A program made the translations under genes and the position numbers. Source: Streptococcus pantholopis (GTDB lineage: Bacteria; Bacillota; Bacilli; Lactobacillales; Streptococcaceae). From it: DNA of 64,000 bases. The notes under the pieces are model-generated. The model had not been told where the DNA came from, did not search any database, and was given only the letters and a program-made list of their open reading frames with translations. Below are positions 42,705-51,295 of the stretch, piece after piece; position 1 is the stretch's first letter; each line of letters starts with the position of its first letter. The DNA is taken from the NCBI RefSeq assembly GCF_001642085.1, contig NZ_CP014699.1, positions 1,364,001 through 1,428,000 on the forward strand, given 5' to 3'.

Positions 42705-45197
42705 ATGAATAAGAACTATCTATTTAATCGCTCAGCCTTCTCACAGGCCAAGGGACACGGTATCAAGCGAAAAACAAAACAAGGATTGATAGCTGGTCTC
42801 ACCCTTGCAGCGGCTTTTACTGTCCTAAGCAGTGGCCGAGAGGCAGCCGCAGAAGACGTAGCAAACTCAGGATTTCCGGCAGAAATACCAACGAGCGATT
42901 ATACCTCGGCGACCAGCTCGGATGAAGAGCCAGCCAATATTAATGCAGATGAAACTAAGAGCAGTCTTTCAGATACAGACCAGCAGGAGAATTCAGAAGC
43001 TGTAGTAAATTCTAGTGAATCAGCAATAAAAACCGATAGTACTGCTGTTGATGCAGACGCAGAAAAAACAGATGATTCAGTAGCGGTTGCAGCAGAAGAA
43101 ACAGATAAAGGTTTGTCTACAGATGGAGAAGCAAAAAAGACAGATGAAATCGCAGACACTGACACAGCTAAAGAAACAGCAGCTATTGTGCTTTCTGAGG
43201 ATGGAGCTGCATCAGATTCAGATAATGTGACAATTTCAGCAAACACTATCACTATCACTCAGGCAGGGGTCTATACCATCAGTGGTATGGGAGATGGCTA
43301 TAGCATAACAATCGATTCAGCGGTTACTGAAGCCGTAACCCTTCAATTAGACAATCTTGAACTGACAAATTCCAATATCTACTCAAACGGCGATCTCGCT
43401 CTTATCATCTTATCTGACAGCTCTATCTCTTCAGCATTGACCAATACGATCGAAGCAGCTGGCGCCCTCTACGTCACTTCCAGGGACAAGAGCAGCCTGA
43501 CAGTAAGCAGCAGCGCCAAACATGCTGTCAAAGCAGCAAGTGTGACCATTGATGGTGCTGTACTCAGCCTAATCTCCGCAGCCAAAGACGGTCTGCATGC
43601 GACGACCGATGTTAAGCTTATCAACTCGACAGTCCTTATCACTGCAGGTGATGATGGGATTCAGATTGAAGATGATACTGATGTCAATGCTGCAGACCTG
43701 ACTGTTACTGATTCTGTATTGACCATTGAAGCAGCAGATAAGGGGATTACTGCTGGTGACACGGTCACTATCGAAGGGGACTCAGTTCTTTCCATTACAT
43801 CAGGTGATGAAGGAATTGAAGGCCGCTATATCAATCTGACTGGCGGGACAATCACCATTAATGCCGGAGACGACGGTATTAATGCTACTGAATGGACAAG
43901 CAAAGACAGTGCCGATTTAAGCAATTTAACTAATTCTACTGCTGATATTGAACACGAAGTGGCTATCCGCATTGCCGGTGCAGTCCTTAGTATTACAGCC
44001 GGCGGCGATGCCCTGGATTCTAATGGTAACCTCATCATATCCGGAGGCAGTGTTTATCTGGCTCAGACATCTGCAGATAATTCGGCCCTTGATTATGATG
44101 GCATTGGTCTTATTTCCGGCGGAACAGTCTGGGCTATTGGCAGTAATGGTATGGCTCAGGCTTTTACAACAGGCTCCAGCCAGGCCTATATAATGACTAA
44201 TATTTCCGGCAGTCAAGGAGATACCATTACAATCACAGACAGCAACGGCAACATTATTGCAGCCGCAACTGCTGAAACAAACTTTTCTAATATTGTCTTC
44301 TCTTCTGAAAATCTGACCGCAGGAGCAATTTATACTGTAATAACTTCAAGCGGAAGATCTGCTAGTGCAGCAGCCACAACCGAAAGCAGTGCAAATGCTT
44401 TCGGTATGGGGATGGGAGGTCCTATGGTAGGTGACGGTATGATGCCTGACAATCCGCCAAGTTTTGACGGAAACAGAACAGCAGCTGATGATTCTATCAT
44501 CTTTCCTGGTTTTTCTCAAATAGACGAAAGTGAAAAACCGGCTGCAGTTCCTAGTGATACAGCTTCTCCTCTCTTGCCCGGAGAGACTGATAGCTCTGAA
44601 AGAGGCAGCAGTTCAGCAGGCACCTCTGCAGAAGCTCCTCTTCCTTCTGAACAAGCAGCCTATGATAGTGACACAGCTTCAGAAACAGCTCCCCCTTCTG
44701 CCAGCAGCACCCCGTCTCAGACAGAAGAGGTGAATACCTCAGAAGAAAACACTTCTGAGCAGACAGACAAAGCTGAAACAAAAAAAGATACAAAGACTGC
44801 AGACGGCAGCCCTGCTGACTTAAATTTAGAAACGAAGGCCGAGCAGAGAAAAGAACAAACAGAGGCTGGAGCAAACTTTTTAAAAGCAAAGCAGCCTGAA
44901 ACAGCTCCTGCACCTTATTCAAATGCAGGCCGCGTCTATAGGACTAGCAGAGAAGATTTACAGCACAGCGGCAAATTCTTGGCATTTACAGCAGGAAACT
45001 ACAGGGAAGCCTTATCAGCAAATTTAATTCCTTATCCTGCTTTTGCTTATTCTGACTTCAGTTCAAACAGATACGGCCGGATAGACAAACAGCACGGCTC
45101 TTTCCGCACTGCAGCACCAACACAGCCTGCTGTCAGTCAGAAGCTTACAGTAAGATTTAAAACTAAAACTTGGAATAAGGCCGGACAGTTTATATAA
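42705..45197 (+). CDS. Secreted DUF4353 (carbohydrate-binding domain-containing) protein
   Basis: An 830-residue secreted protein. A long signal peptide spans residues 1–49 (hydrophobic core GLIAGLTLAAAFTVLSSG, cleavage after AAA). Residues 50–170 are acidic and Ser/Thr-rich. Residues 175–560 form a beta-helix-like repeat region (strings such as ITAGDDGIQIEDD, ITSGDEGIEGR, INAGDDGINATE, ITAGGDALDSNG) that matches the DUF4353 family. The following 190 residues are Ser/Thr/Glu/Pro-rich, and the last 80 are basic (YRTSREDLQHSG). There is no LPxTG motif or anchor helix. GAGG precedes ATG 42705. Confidence 0.85.
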   Translation: MNKNYLFNRSAFSQAKGHGIKRKTKQGLIAGLTLAAAFTVLSSGREAAAEDVANSGFPAEIPTSDYTSATSSDEEPANINADETKSSLSDTDQQENSEAVVNSSESAIKTDSTAVDADAEKTDDSVAVAAEETDKGLSTDGEAKKTDEIADTDTAKETAAIVLSEDGAASDSDNVTISANTITITQAGVYTISGMGDGYSITIDSAVTEAVTLQLDNLELTNSNIYSNGDLALIILSDSSISSALTNTIEAAGALYVTSRDKSSLTVSSSAKHAVKAASVTIDGAVLSLISAAKDGLHATTDVKLINSTVLITAGDDGIQIEDDTDVNAADLTVTDSVLTIEAADKGITAGDTVTIEGDSVLSITSGDEGIEGRYINLTGGTITINAGDDGINATEWTSKDSADLSNLTNSTADIEHEVAIRIAGAVLSITAGGDALDSNGNLIISGGSVYLAQTSADNSALDYDGIGLISGGTVWAIGSNGMAQAFTTGSSQAYIMTNISGSQGDTITITDSNGNIIAAATAETNFSNIVFSSENLTAGAIYTVITSSGRSASAAATTESSANAFGMGMGGPMVGDGMMPDNPPSFDGNRTAADDSIIFPGFSQIDESEKPAAVPSDTASPLLPGETDSSERGSSSAGTSAEAPLPSEQAAYDSDTASETAPPSASSTPSQTEEVNTSEENTSEQTDKAETKKDTKTADGSPADLNLETKAEQRKEQTEAGANFLKAKQPETAPAPYSNAGRVYRTSREDLQHSGKFLAFTAGNYREALSANLIPYPAFAYSDFSSNRYGRIDKQHGSFRTAAPTQPAVSQKLTVRFKTKTWNKAGQFI

Positions 45198-45207
45198 AAA
45201 GCAAAAA

Positions 45208-45244
45208 ACTAAAATCCCTCCTCACTGCATGTGAGAAGGGATTT
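45208..45244 (+). terminator. Bidirectional terminator after DUF4353 gene
   Basis: AAATCCCTCCTCAC and GTGAGAAGGGATTT pair with one mismatch around a five-base loop. It lies between two convergent genes. Confidence 0.75.
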
Positions 45245-45262
45245 ATGCGATTATAGCCTTTT

Positions 45263-46243
45263 TTACAGAAAACGTTTGATACCTGACATCAGCCTGTCAA
45301 TAATATCAGCTACAGGCTCAATCTGGTGAATCATTGAAATCCCCAAACCAAAGGAAGCGAAACCTTTGCTCAAATCACCAAAGAGCATACCATCACGCAT
45401 TCCTTCATAAGCATGCTGTGCTTGGTAAATCTCTTCTTCAGATTTTCCGGCTTTACTGAGCTCAACCAAATGATTAGGAAGTTCACCGGGGAGTGAACGG
45501 TAAAAAGCAGGAACCGTTCGATACATGAGCAAATCGCTGGCATTAGCTTTAAGTGCCATTTCCTTGATATTTTGTGCCAATACCGATTCTTCTGCCATCA
45601 TAAGCGCTGTTCCGACAAACAGGCCTTCAGCACCGAGCACAAAGGCTGCTTCAGCTGTCCGTTCGTCTGCGATACCGCCGGCAGCCATAACCGGAACCCG
45701 TCCTTTAGCCGCATCAACAATCATAGGGACAATTGAAAAGGTCCCGATAACTTTTTCAGGTACAGTGCCTCCTTCGTCAAAACCAGTTGCAACAATGATA
45801 TCTGCCCCGCCTTGAATAGCTTCCTCAGTGTTTTCAACTGTTGGAGTCTGAGCTCTAAAAACAACTTTAATCCCTTTCTCATGGAAACGTTCTGTCCAGT
45901 AAGCTGAAAAATCACCAACCATGACTGCCGTTCCAATACCTTCTTCAACCATCAAATCCAGCATAGGCTGGGTAAACATATCAGTTGAAGGATGTCCGGG
46001 AGCTATGTTCATGCCCATCGGTTTATCAGTAATGGCCTTAGCTATTTTAATTTCACGGCGCATATTAGCCACTGTCTCTTCAACAGTATAAACAGCTTCT
46101 TTTTGTCCAGCATTGAAGCCAAAAACACCCAGCCCTCCTGCCTTGCTGACTGCAGCAACATATTTTCCATCTGTCAGCCAGTTTAAAGGGCCTTGAATAA
46201 TAGGCTTTTCAATCCCTAAAATTTCTGTGACACGATTCTGCAT
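45263..46243 (-). CDS. Nitronate monooxygenase-like FMN enzyme
   Basis: A 326-residue TIM-barrel FMN protein of the nitronate monooxygenase/FabK superfamily. Typical segments: KPIIQGPLNWLTDGKYVAAVSKAGGLGVFG at the N terminus, GADIIVATGFDEGGT, VMAAGGIADERTAEAAFVLGAEGLFVGTALM (FMN phosphate binding). The GHxG-type motif of classic 2-nitropropane dioxygenases is replaced by GFDEGG. It may oxidise nitronates or reduce enoyl or quinone-like substrates. Divergent from a TetR regulator that probably controls it; a TTGTTT/TATAAT promoter (16-bp spacer) precedes it. Confidence 0.85.
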   Translation of the reverse strand: MQNRVTEILGIEKPIIQGPLNWLTDGKYVAAVSKAGGLGVFGFNAGQKEAVYTVEETVANMRREIKIAKAITDKPMGMNIAPGHPSTDMFTQPMLDLMVEEGIGTAVMVGDFSAYWTERFHEKGIKVVFRAQTPTVENTEEAIQGGADIIVATGFDEGGTVPEKVIGTFSIVPMIVDAAKGRVPVMAAGGIADERTAEAAFVLGAEGLFVGTALMMAEESVLAQNIKEMALKANASDLLMYRTVPAFYRSLPGELPNHLVELSKAGKSEEEIYQAQHAYEGMRDGMLFGDLSKGFASFGLGISMIHQIEPVADIIDRLMSGIKRFL

Positions 46244-46258
46244 TTCACTACCTCAATT

Positions 46259-46352
46259 CTTTATTATTATTACTATTATAACGCTTTCATACTAAGAAAC
46301 AATAGATATATTCCCCTTAATTGTCGCTTAACTAACAGTTATATGGTAAAAT
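46259..46352. promoter_or_regulatory. Divergent promoter region with candidate TetR operator
   Basis: Leftward: TTGTTT, 16 bp, TATAAT (about 46303–46276 read on the minus strand). Rightward: TTGTCG at 46321 and a TAAAAT at 46347. The inverted repeat TAACT-AAC-AGTTA (46329–46341) lies in the rightward spacer and is a plausible operator for the TetR protein. The operator call is tentative. Confidence 0.4.
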
Positions 46353-46373
46353 GTCCTATAAGAGGTGATGACT

Positions 46374-46970
46374 ATGAATAAAAACGACTTACGTTATCAA
46401 AAAACTGAAGAAAATCTGCAGCTGGCTTACCTATCTCTGATGGGCGAAAAAGAATGCCGGACTATTACGGTCAAAGAGATTTGCCAGAGAGCAAAATGCA
46501 GCCGAAATACCTTCTATCTCCATTATGATACAAAAGACGGACTTTACCGCGAAATCATCACAAGGATTTTGGACAGCCTGGCAGCAGCATTTGAACCCAA
46601 AGCAGCTAATTTAAACCAGATCAGTCAATCTCATAACAAACTCTATACTGATGGGATTATTGACAGTATCATTGAGCACAAAGAAGCTATTGCCATTCTT
46701 ATTGCAAGGGATAACGGCCTCTTTCTCAAACTCTTTACTGATACCATTTTTGAGAAATGTCTGACAGGTACACAGTTTCTGGCTAAAGACGGCCTCAGTT
46801 CTGTTAATCACCTTTATGTCTCTTATTTGGCCTCTGCTGTGACAGGTTTTATTTTCGAATGGCTGAAGCAGCCCAGCATCAGTGACAGTCAAGCTAAAAA
46901 ACTGCTCTATGATATCCATAAAAAAACCATTGACAGCAGTCTTCGGATTTTACAGCAAAATAGCAATTAA
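46374..46970 (+). CDS. TetR family transcriptional regulator
   Basis: A 198-residue TetR-type regulator. The N-terminal helix-turn-helix is TVKEICQRAKCSRNTFYLHYDTKDGLYREI, followed by the all-helical ligand-binding and dimerisation domain. AGAGGTGAT gives good spacing to ATG 46374; GTG 46365 and ATG 46368 in the same frame overlap that site. It is divergent from the nitronate-monooxygenase-like gene and probably represses it. Confidence 0.88.
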   Translation: MNKNDLRYQKTEENLQLAYLSLMGEKECRTITVKEICQRAKCSRNTFYLHYDTKDGLYREIITRILDSLAAAFEPKAANLNQISQSHNKLYTDGIIDSIIEHKEAIAILIARDNGLFLKLFTDTIFEKCLTGTQFLAKDGLSSVNHLYVSYLASAVTGFIFEWLKQPSISDSQAKKLLYDIHKKTIDSSLRILQQNSN

Positions 46971-47010
46971 AAAACTCCCGATCCAAATATGGATGAGCGG
47001 GAGTTTTTTC
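46969..47010. terminator. Bidirectional terminator
   Basis: AAAAACTCCCG and CGGGAGTTTTTT with an inner ATCC/GGAT pair form a strong hairpin flanked by A- and T-runs; it serves the convergent tetR and serine hydrolase genes. Confidence 0.88.
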
Positions 47011-48112
47011 AATTGTCAAGTACTGTTTGTTTTGCAGTGAGTGCCGGATTCATATTAACACGGTGCCACTCATTAATCACATAGGCCAAAGCCTCCAGCT
47101 GATAAAGGCCATAATTATTGACTTCCTCTGTCGTCTCATCTGAACCTCCTAAACCGGCGGTGTATATGGCAACAATATACGGTGTCTCTTCGTAGACAAT
47201 AGCGTCAACATTGAGCGCTTCACGAACATAACCCGGCTTTTGTGCTACAACAACTCCGGATGGCATAAAGGTGCGATAATAATATTCAGGGAAGGACTGC
47301 TCCAGATAATAGAGAATATCGGCATATTTTTCCTGATGCTGCCACAAATAATCTAAAACCTGGATGTAGTAGTCAGTTGTCGTTTTATTACCTTCAGACT
47401 GGATAGTCTTTATATCAGCTTTAGATTCACCATAGCGGTTAAACATAGGATAAACTTTTTCCAGCCCCCCTAAGCGCTCAGCCAAAGCATAAGCGGGTGT
47501 ATTTTCAGAATAGACCAGTGAGTATTCCTGCATGTCTGCAATTGTCATTGCACCGTCAAACTGGGCCACATAAGCATCATGCTCTCCCAGATATTCATAC
47601 TCTGTTTCGGTAATATCAAATCTTTCGGTCATGGAGAGCTCCCCTTCTGTCACTGCATCCACAACCAGCATGTTTAAGGGCAGTTTGTAGGTACTTCCGG
47701 CAGTCATGGGCTGGGTATCATTCATGGCATAAGTCTCACCTGTCATCACATTCTTATAAGAAAAAGCAATCTGTGATGGTTCAATTCCCTGATCCGCCAG
47801 AAAGGCCTGCACCGTCTCAACTAGATTGCTATGAACATAATCATAGGTCAGACCATAAGCTTCCATAGTTGCTGCATCAGCATCGAAGGCAGCCTGCTTT
47901 TGCTCATCCGTTTTGACCGGCAGGTTCTCATCAGCCTGCGAAACAGAATCAGACCCTGATGAGGCTTGTGCACTGCTGGACTGGGACGGTTGTTTTTTAC
48001 GGCTGTGGCTGATAGCTTGGTTAGCCATGATTAAAAAAACAACAGCAACTGCCAGCAGCAGTAAACCGCAGACAACAGTCCCCGTCATCATCTCTTTTTT
48101 TCTTTTATGCAT
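47009..48112 (-). CDS. Serine hydrolase of the class A beta-lactamase fold
   Basis: A 367-residue membrane-anchored protein. One N-terminal membrane segment (about residues 8–30) is followed by a Ser/Gln-rich linker (35–70). The extracellular catalytic domain shows the SxxK motif in AGSTYKLPLN, an SxN-like element in YSENTPAY and KPG in AQKPGYVRE in place of KTG. It resembles beta-lactamase-like domain proteins of streptococci that may trim peptidoglycan rather than destroy antibiotics. A TATAAA box and AGGAG precede the ATG. Confidence 0.85.
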   Translation of the reverse strand: MHKRKKEMMTGTVVCGLLLLAVAVVFLIMANQAISHSRKKQPSQSSSAQASSGSDSVSQADENLPVKTDEQKQAAFDADAATMEAYGLTYDYVHSNLVETVQAFLADQGIEPSQIAFSYKNVMTGETYAMNDTQPMTAGSTYKLPLNMLVVDAVTEGELSMTERFDITETEYEYLGEHDAYVAQFDGAMTIADMQEYSLVYSENTPAYALAERLGGLEKVYPMFNRYGESKADIKTIQSEGNKTTTDYYIQVLDYLWQHQEKYADILYYLEQSFPEYYYRTFMPSGVVVAQKPGYVREALNVDAIVYEETPYIVAIYTAGLGGSDETTEEVNNYGLYQLEALAYVINEWHRVNMNPALTAKQTVLDN

Positions 48113-48191
48113 CTTATTTCTCCTAACCCCTCTATTTTATAATAAAGATAAAAAAAAGCAAGACGATTTCAATTATTTTGGATTAATAGAA

Positions 48192-48237
48192 CAAAAAAAG
48201 AACTTAACCCGGTTTCATTACAGAATCAAGTTCTTTT
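48192..48237 (-). terminator. Terminator of sodA
   Basis: On the minus strand AAAGAACTT…AAGTTCTT form a stem followed by TTTTTTT. It lies about 100 bases past the sodA stop codon and before the next leftward gene. Confidence 0.7.
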
Positions 48238-48338
48238 ATAAATCTTTTTTGCCCGGTCCTGCTTGAAACAGTCCAGTACTCAGATTTCTGCAGAGATTAG
48301 AAGTAGCTGATAAGCCGGAAGCAGCTTACTAACCTTCT

Positions 48339-48950
48339 TTAGACAGATGTGGCTTGCTGATAAAGTTCAGCAACCTTAGGCCAGTTGATAACTTCAAAGA
48401 AAGCCTTAATATAATCCGGACGAACATTGCGGTAGCTGAGGTAATAAGCATGTTCCCAGACATCAAGTCCCAAAATAGGAAACTTGCCCTGCATAATCGG
48501 GCTGTCTTGGTTAGCCGTAGAAATCACCTCAAGTTTGCCTCCGGCTCCAACCACAAGCCATGCCCAGCCGGAACCGAAACGTGTTGCAGCAGCAGTTGAA
48601 AAAGTTGTTTTAAATTCTTCAAATGACCCGAACGCTTCATCAATAGCTTGAGCAAGTTCAGCAGTCGGTTCAGTTTTTTGAGGTGAGAGCAGCTCCCAGA
48701 AAAGAGCATGGTTAAGATGGCCGCCGCCGTTATTAATGACAGCTTGACGGATATCAGCCGGAATTTGTTCAACATCTGCTAAGAGAACCTCTAAATTGTC
48801 TCCAATTTCAGGGTGTTTCTCCAAGACAGCATTTACATTAGCTACATACGTAGCATGGTGCTTATCATGGTGCAGTGTCATTGTTTCTGTATCAATATAA
48901 GGTTCAAGTGCGTCATAAGCGTAGGGAAGATCTGGTAAAATAATTGCCAT
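48339..48950 (-). CDS. sodA: Manganese superoxide dismutase
   Basis: Removes superoxide in the cytosol. From ATG 48950 the protein is 203 residues and starts [20 protein letters not shown], the usual SodA start; AGAGGA is upstream and the further-upstream frame is not needed. Metal ligands are visible as His in HDKHHATY, His in [12 protein letters not shown], and Asp and His in [12 protein letters not shown]. Gly-rich segments GSGWAWLV are normal for Mn/Fe enzymes. It follows holA in the common streptococcal order. Confidence 0.96.
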   Translation of the reverse strand: MAIILPDLPYAYDALEPYIDTETMTLHHDKHHATYVANVNAVLEKHPEIGDNLEVLLADVEQIPADIRQAVINNGGGHLNHALFWELLSPQKTEPTAELAQAIDEAFGSFEEFKTTFSTAAATRFGSGWAWLVVGAGGKLEVISTANQDSPIMQGKFPILGLDVWEHAYYLSYRNVRPDYIKAFFEVINWPKVAELYQQATSV

Positions 48951-49119
48951 ATCATGTTCCTCTTTTCTTTTTGATGATGCTATTGTATCGTAAAAAGCTA
49001 GGACCTTCAAAGAATTTGATTATGAATTTTTTACTGAAATCAATAAACTCAATCCGACCTGCTAAACAACACTTTCCCATTTGGCTTGTAGAAACCTCCG
49101 GGCATTATAATAGCCTCGG

Positions 49120-50172
49120 TCAATTTGCTGACAGTTTGCTTTTGCTGCTGATAATTTTAAGCAGGGCAAGATCAAAAAGATAAGCTTTATCATAGACACC
49201 TTTTTTAATCATGTAATCCGTTTCTATCAAGTCGGCCACTGCCTGTTTTAAAAAAGGAAGTGACAGCGTCCGTGAGTCCCGCAAAGCAAATTTAACTTGA
49301 TAAGGATTAACCCTGCGTCCCAGATAATCTGATAAGTCTGCCGTAATCTGCTGTTCATTTTTACCCTGTCCGGATAATATTTTGACCTGTATAAACATTC
49401 GAAACTGCCCAATCATAACAGCAATCAGCTTAATGTCATCTTCACCCTGCAAACGCAGATCTCTAAGCAATTCACGCGCCATATCAATTTTACCACCCAA
49501 AATAAGCTGGGTCAGTTCAAAAATATTATCCTGCAGTGTTTTGGGAATTGCCTGAACAACATCAGATGCTGTAACCTGACCATCTTTTTTATAAGCTGTT
49601 AAAAATTGGAGATTTTTCACGATTTCACTAAAATCAAAATTGGATTTAAGCAGCAATTCATCAAAAACCCCTTTTTCAAAAACCAGCCCATTCTGATGGG
49701 CAATTTTTTGAAAATAAGTTCTGAGTTCCGCTTCTTTAATGGGACCGGCTTCAAAAACCTGAGCGTCTCGCTTCAGCAGTTTAACAATACGGCGTTTGCC
49801 GTCCAGCTTTCCCGGTGCCAAAATAAGCAGACGCGTGCTGGCAACAGGATTTTCCAAATAAGCTTCAAAGCGTTTAAGCGAAGCTTCATCCAGAAAAGTT
49901 TTTTTAGCGGTCGTCAGATCTAAAAAATTATCAAAAATAACTATTTTTTCATCTGAAAAAAAAGGCAGACTTTCCAAATCCATTTCCGCCTCTTGATAAT
50001 CTGTTTCTGCCATATCGAAATACGAATAAGACAAATCAGAGGTACTAAAGGCAATCCTTTCCATTAAAAGCTGCTTCATCTGACTGTACTGGCCCCAGTC
50101 TTCGCCAGATAAAACCGTAATCGGACGCAAACTTTCTTTCCTTAAGTGTTCTATTTTTTCAATTGCAAGCAT
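49120..50172 (-). CDS. holA: DNA polymerase III delta subunit
   Basis: Clamp-loader subunit that opens the beta clamp. The 350-residue protein has the HolA pattern with ITVLSGEDWGQYSQMKQLL at the start, FFSDEKIVIFDNFLDL, and QDNIFELTQLILGGKIDMARELL in the central domain. It sits between DUF805 and sodA. The usual neighbour comEC is one gene further upstream. AGGA precedes the ATG. Confidence 0.93.
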   Translation of the reverse strand: MLAIEKIEHLRKESLRPITVLSGEDWGQYSQMKQLLMERIAFSTSDLSYSYFDMAETDYQEAEMDLESLPFFSDEKIVIFDNFLDLTTAKKTFLDEASLKRFEAYLENPVASTRLLILAPGKLDGKRRIVKLLKRDAQVFEAGPIKEAELRTYFQKIAHQNGLVFEKGVFDELLLKSNFDFSEIVKNLQFLTAYKKDGQVTASDVVQAIPKTLQDNIFELTQLILGGKIDMARELLRDLRLQGEDDIKLIAVMIGQFRMFIQVKILSGQGKNEQQITADLSDYLGRRVNPYQVKFALRDSRTLSLPFLKQAVADLIETDYMIKKGVYDKAYLFDLALLKIISSKSKLSAN

Positions 50173-50289
50173 TCTTTTTTCCTAATCCAAACTTCAAATA
50201 AAGCAAGGCAGCAGAACAGTGTAATGAAAGACCAAGCCTGTCCCGCCCTGATATGCATTACCTCAAAACCGTATTTTGAGAGAAAAAGC

Positions 50290-50350
50290 CTGCTGCCTGA
50301 TAAAGTTCAGCAGGGAAATCAGCCCGCTACATTAAACTTTATCAGCTACA
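50290..50350 (-). terminator. Hairpin after the DUF805 gene
   Basis: CTGATAAAGTT and AACTTTATCAG form an 11-bp stem at the base of a longer imperfect hairpin (inner CAGC/GCTG-like pairs). On the minus strand it is followed, after a few bases, by GGCTTTTTC, so it may terminate weakly before holA. Confidence 0.5.
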
Positions 50351-50367
50351 ACAGGCTGACTCACAGA

Positions 50368-51078
50368 TTATTCTCCTTTTTCAGAGATGGCAGAATCAAA
50401 GCTTTCGGTCTCACTGTTTGGAGTAACAGCTGAATCCATAGCCGGGCTTACCGGTTCGGAGTGATGGGCAGCCGAGTCAGCTGAATCTGCAACAGTATGA
50501 GAAAGAGCAGACGGCGCTTCGTGAACTGCTGCAGAAGTTTCAGCAGCCTTCACAGATCCATCAGGAGCCGCTGTAGGTGTTTGAGGGGCTGCTGCGTAAC
50601 CTGCTGATATACTGCCGGCTTGATTCTTGCTTGGGAAACAGAAAAATACGATAAGCGTAACCTGACAGCCAAGTGCAAAAAGCCAACCGATAAAAGGAAT
50701 AGGAAGCAAGAGCTGCCCCAAATTGAAGAAAATGAAAGCCCAGTGGAAACCGGCATCACGCAGACGCCGGACTTGCAGTGCCAAAGTTGGGACAAAAATG
50801 GCAATATTCCATATAACACCAATGAGCATCAGGGGCAGTAAAGCACCAAGATTGCTTAAAATAAGATAAGCAAGTTCTTCTTCTGTCATTGTATAATAGC
50901 TGTCAGCATAAGAAGCCAATATTGAAAAAATCTGACTCATAAAAATGGCTGAAGCAATCAGCCCGAAAGGTAAGGCAATTAAAAAATTACAAAGAACAAC
51001 CCACCAATAATCAGAACGGGTCGATTTACCAGTAAAATCTGCATACTGCAACCAGAATTTTTTATAAGCTTTAAACAT
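50368..51078 (-). CDS. DUF805 domain membrane protein with long hydrophilic tail
   Basis: A 236-residue protein. Residues 1–140 are the DUF805 membrane domain (FTGKSTRSDYWWVVLCNFLI, VRRLRDAGFHWAF, LFALGCQVTLIVFFCFPSK) with four membrane helices. Residues 150–236 are an Ala/Ser/Glu-rich, probably disordered tail, which is longer than in most DUF805 proteins. Function is unknown; inhibitors or regulators in membrane stress have been suggested for some. It lies between comEC and holA, an insertion relative to the common order. Confidence 0.82.
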   Translation of the reverse strand: MFKAYKKFWLQYADFTGKSTRSDYWWVVLCNFLIALPFGLIASAIFMSQIFSILASYADSYYTMTEEELAYLILSNLGALLPLMLIGVIWNIAIFVPTLALQVRRLRDAGFHWAFIFFNLGQLLLPIPFIGWLFALGCQVTLIVFFCFPSKNQAGSISAGYAAAPQTPTAAPDGSVKAAETSAAVHEAPSALSHTVADSADSAAHHSEPVSPAMDSAVTPNSETESFDSAISEKGE

Positions 51079-51295
51079 TAAATATCTCCTGTCTATTTTA
51101 TTTTTCCATCATACCACGTTTTTTCTAAAAAGACAAATTCAGCCGCAAAAATCTAGCATTCTGGCTCAGTACAGCAGCAGCTTTTCAAGAAATTTCTAAG
51201 GAAAAACTCTAAAACAGGCTTTAGTATCTTTATTAACTGTACTATCAAAACGGCACGGACTGCTGCACTTTCTTATCTTTTGACGGTTTAGCAGC

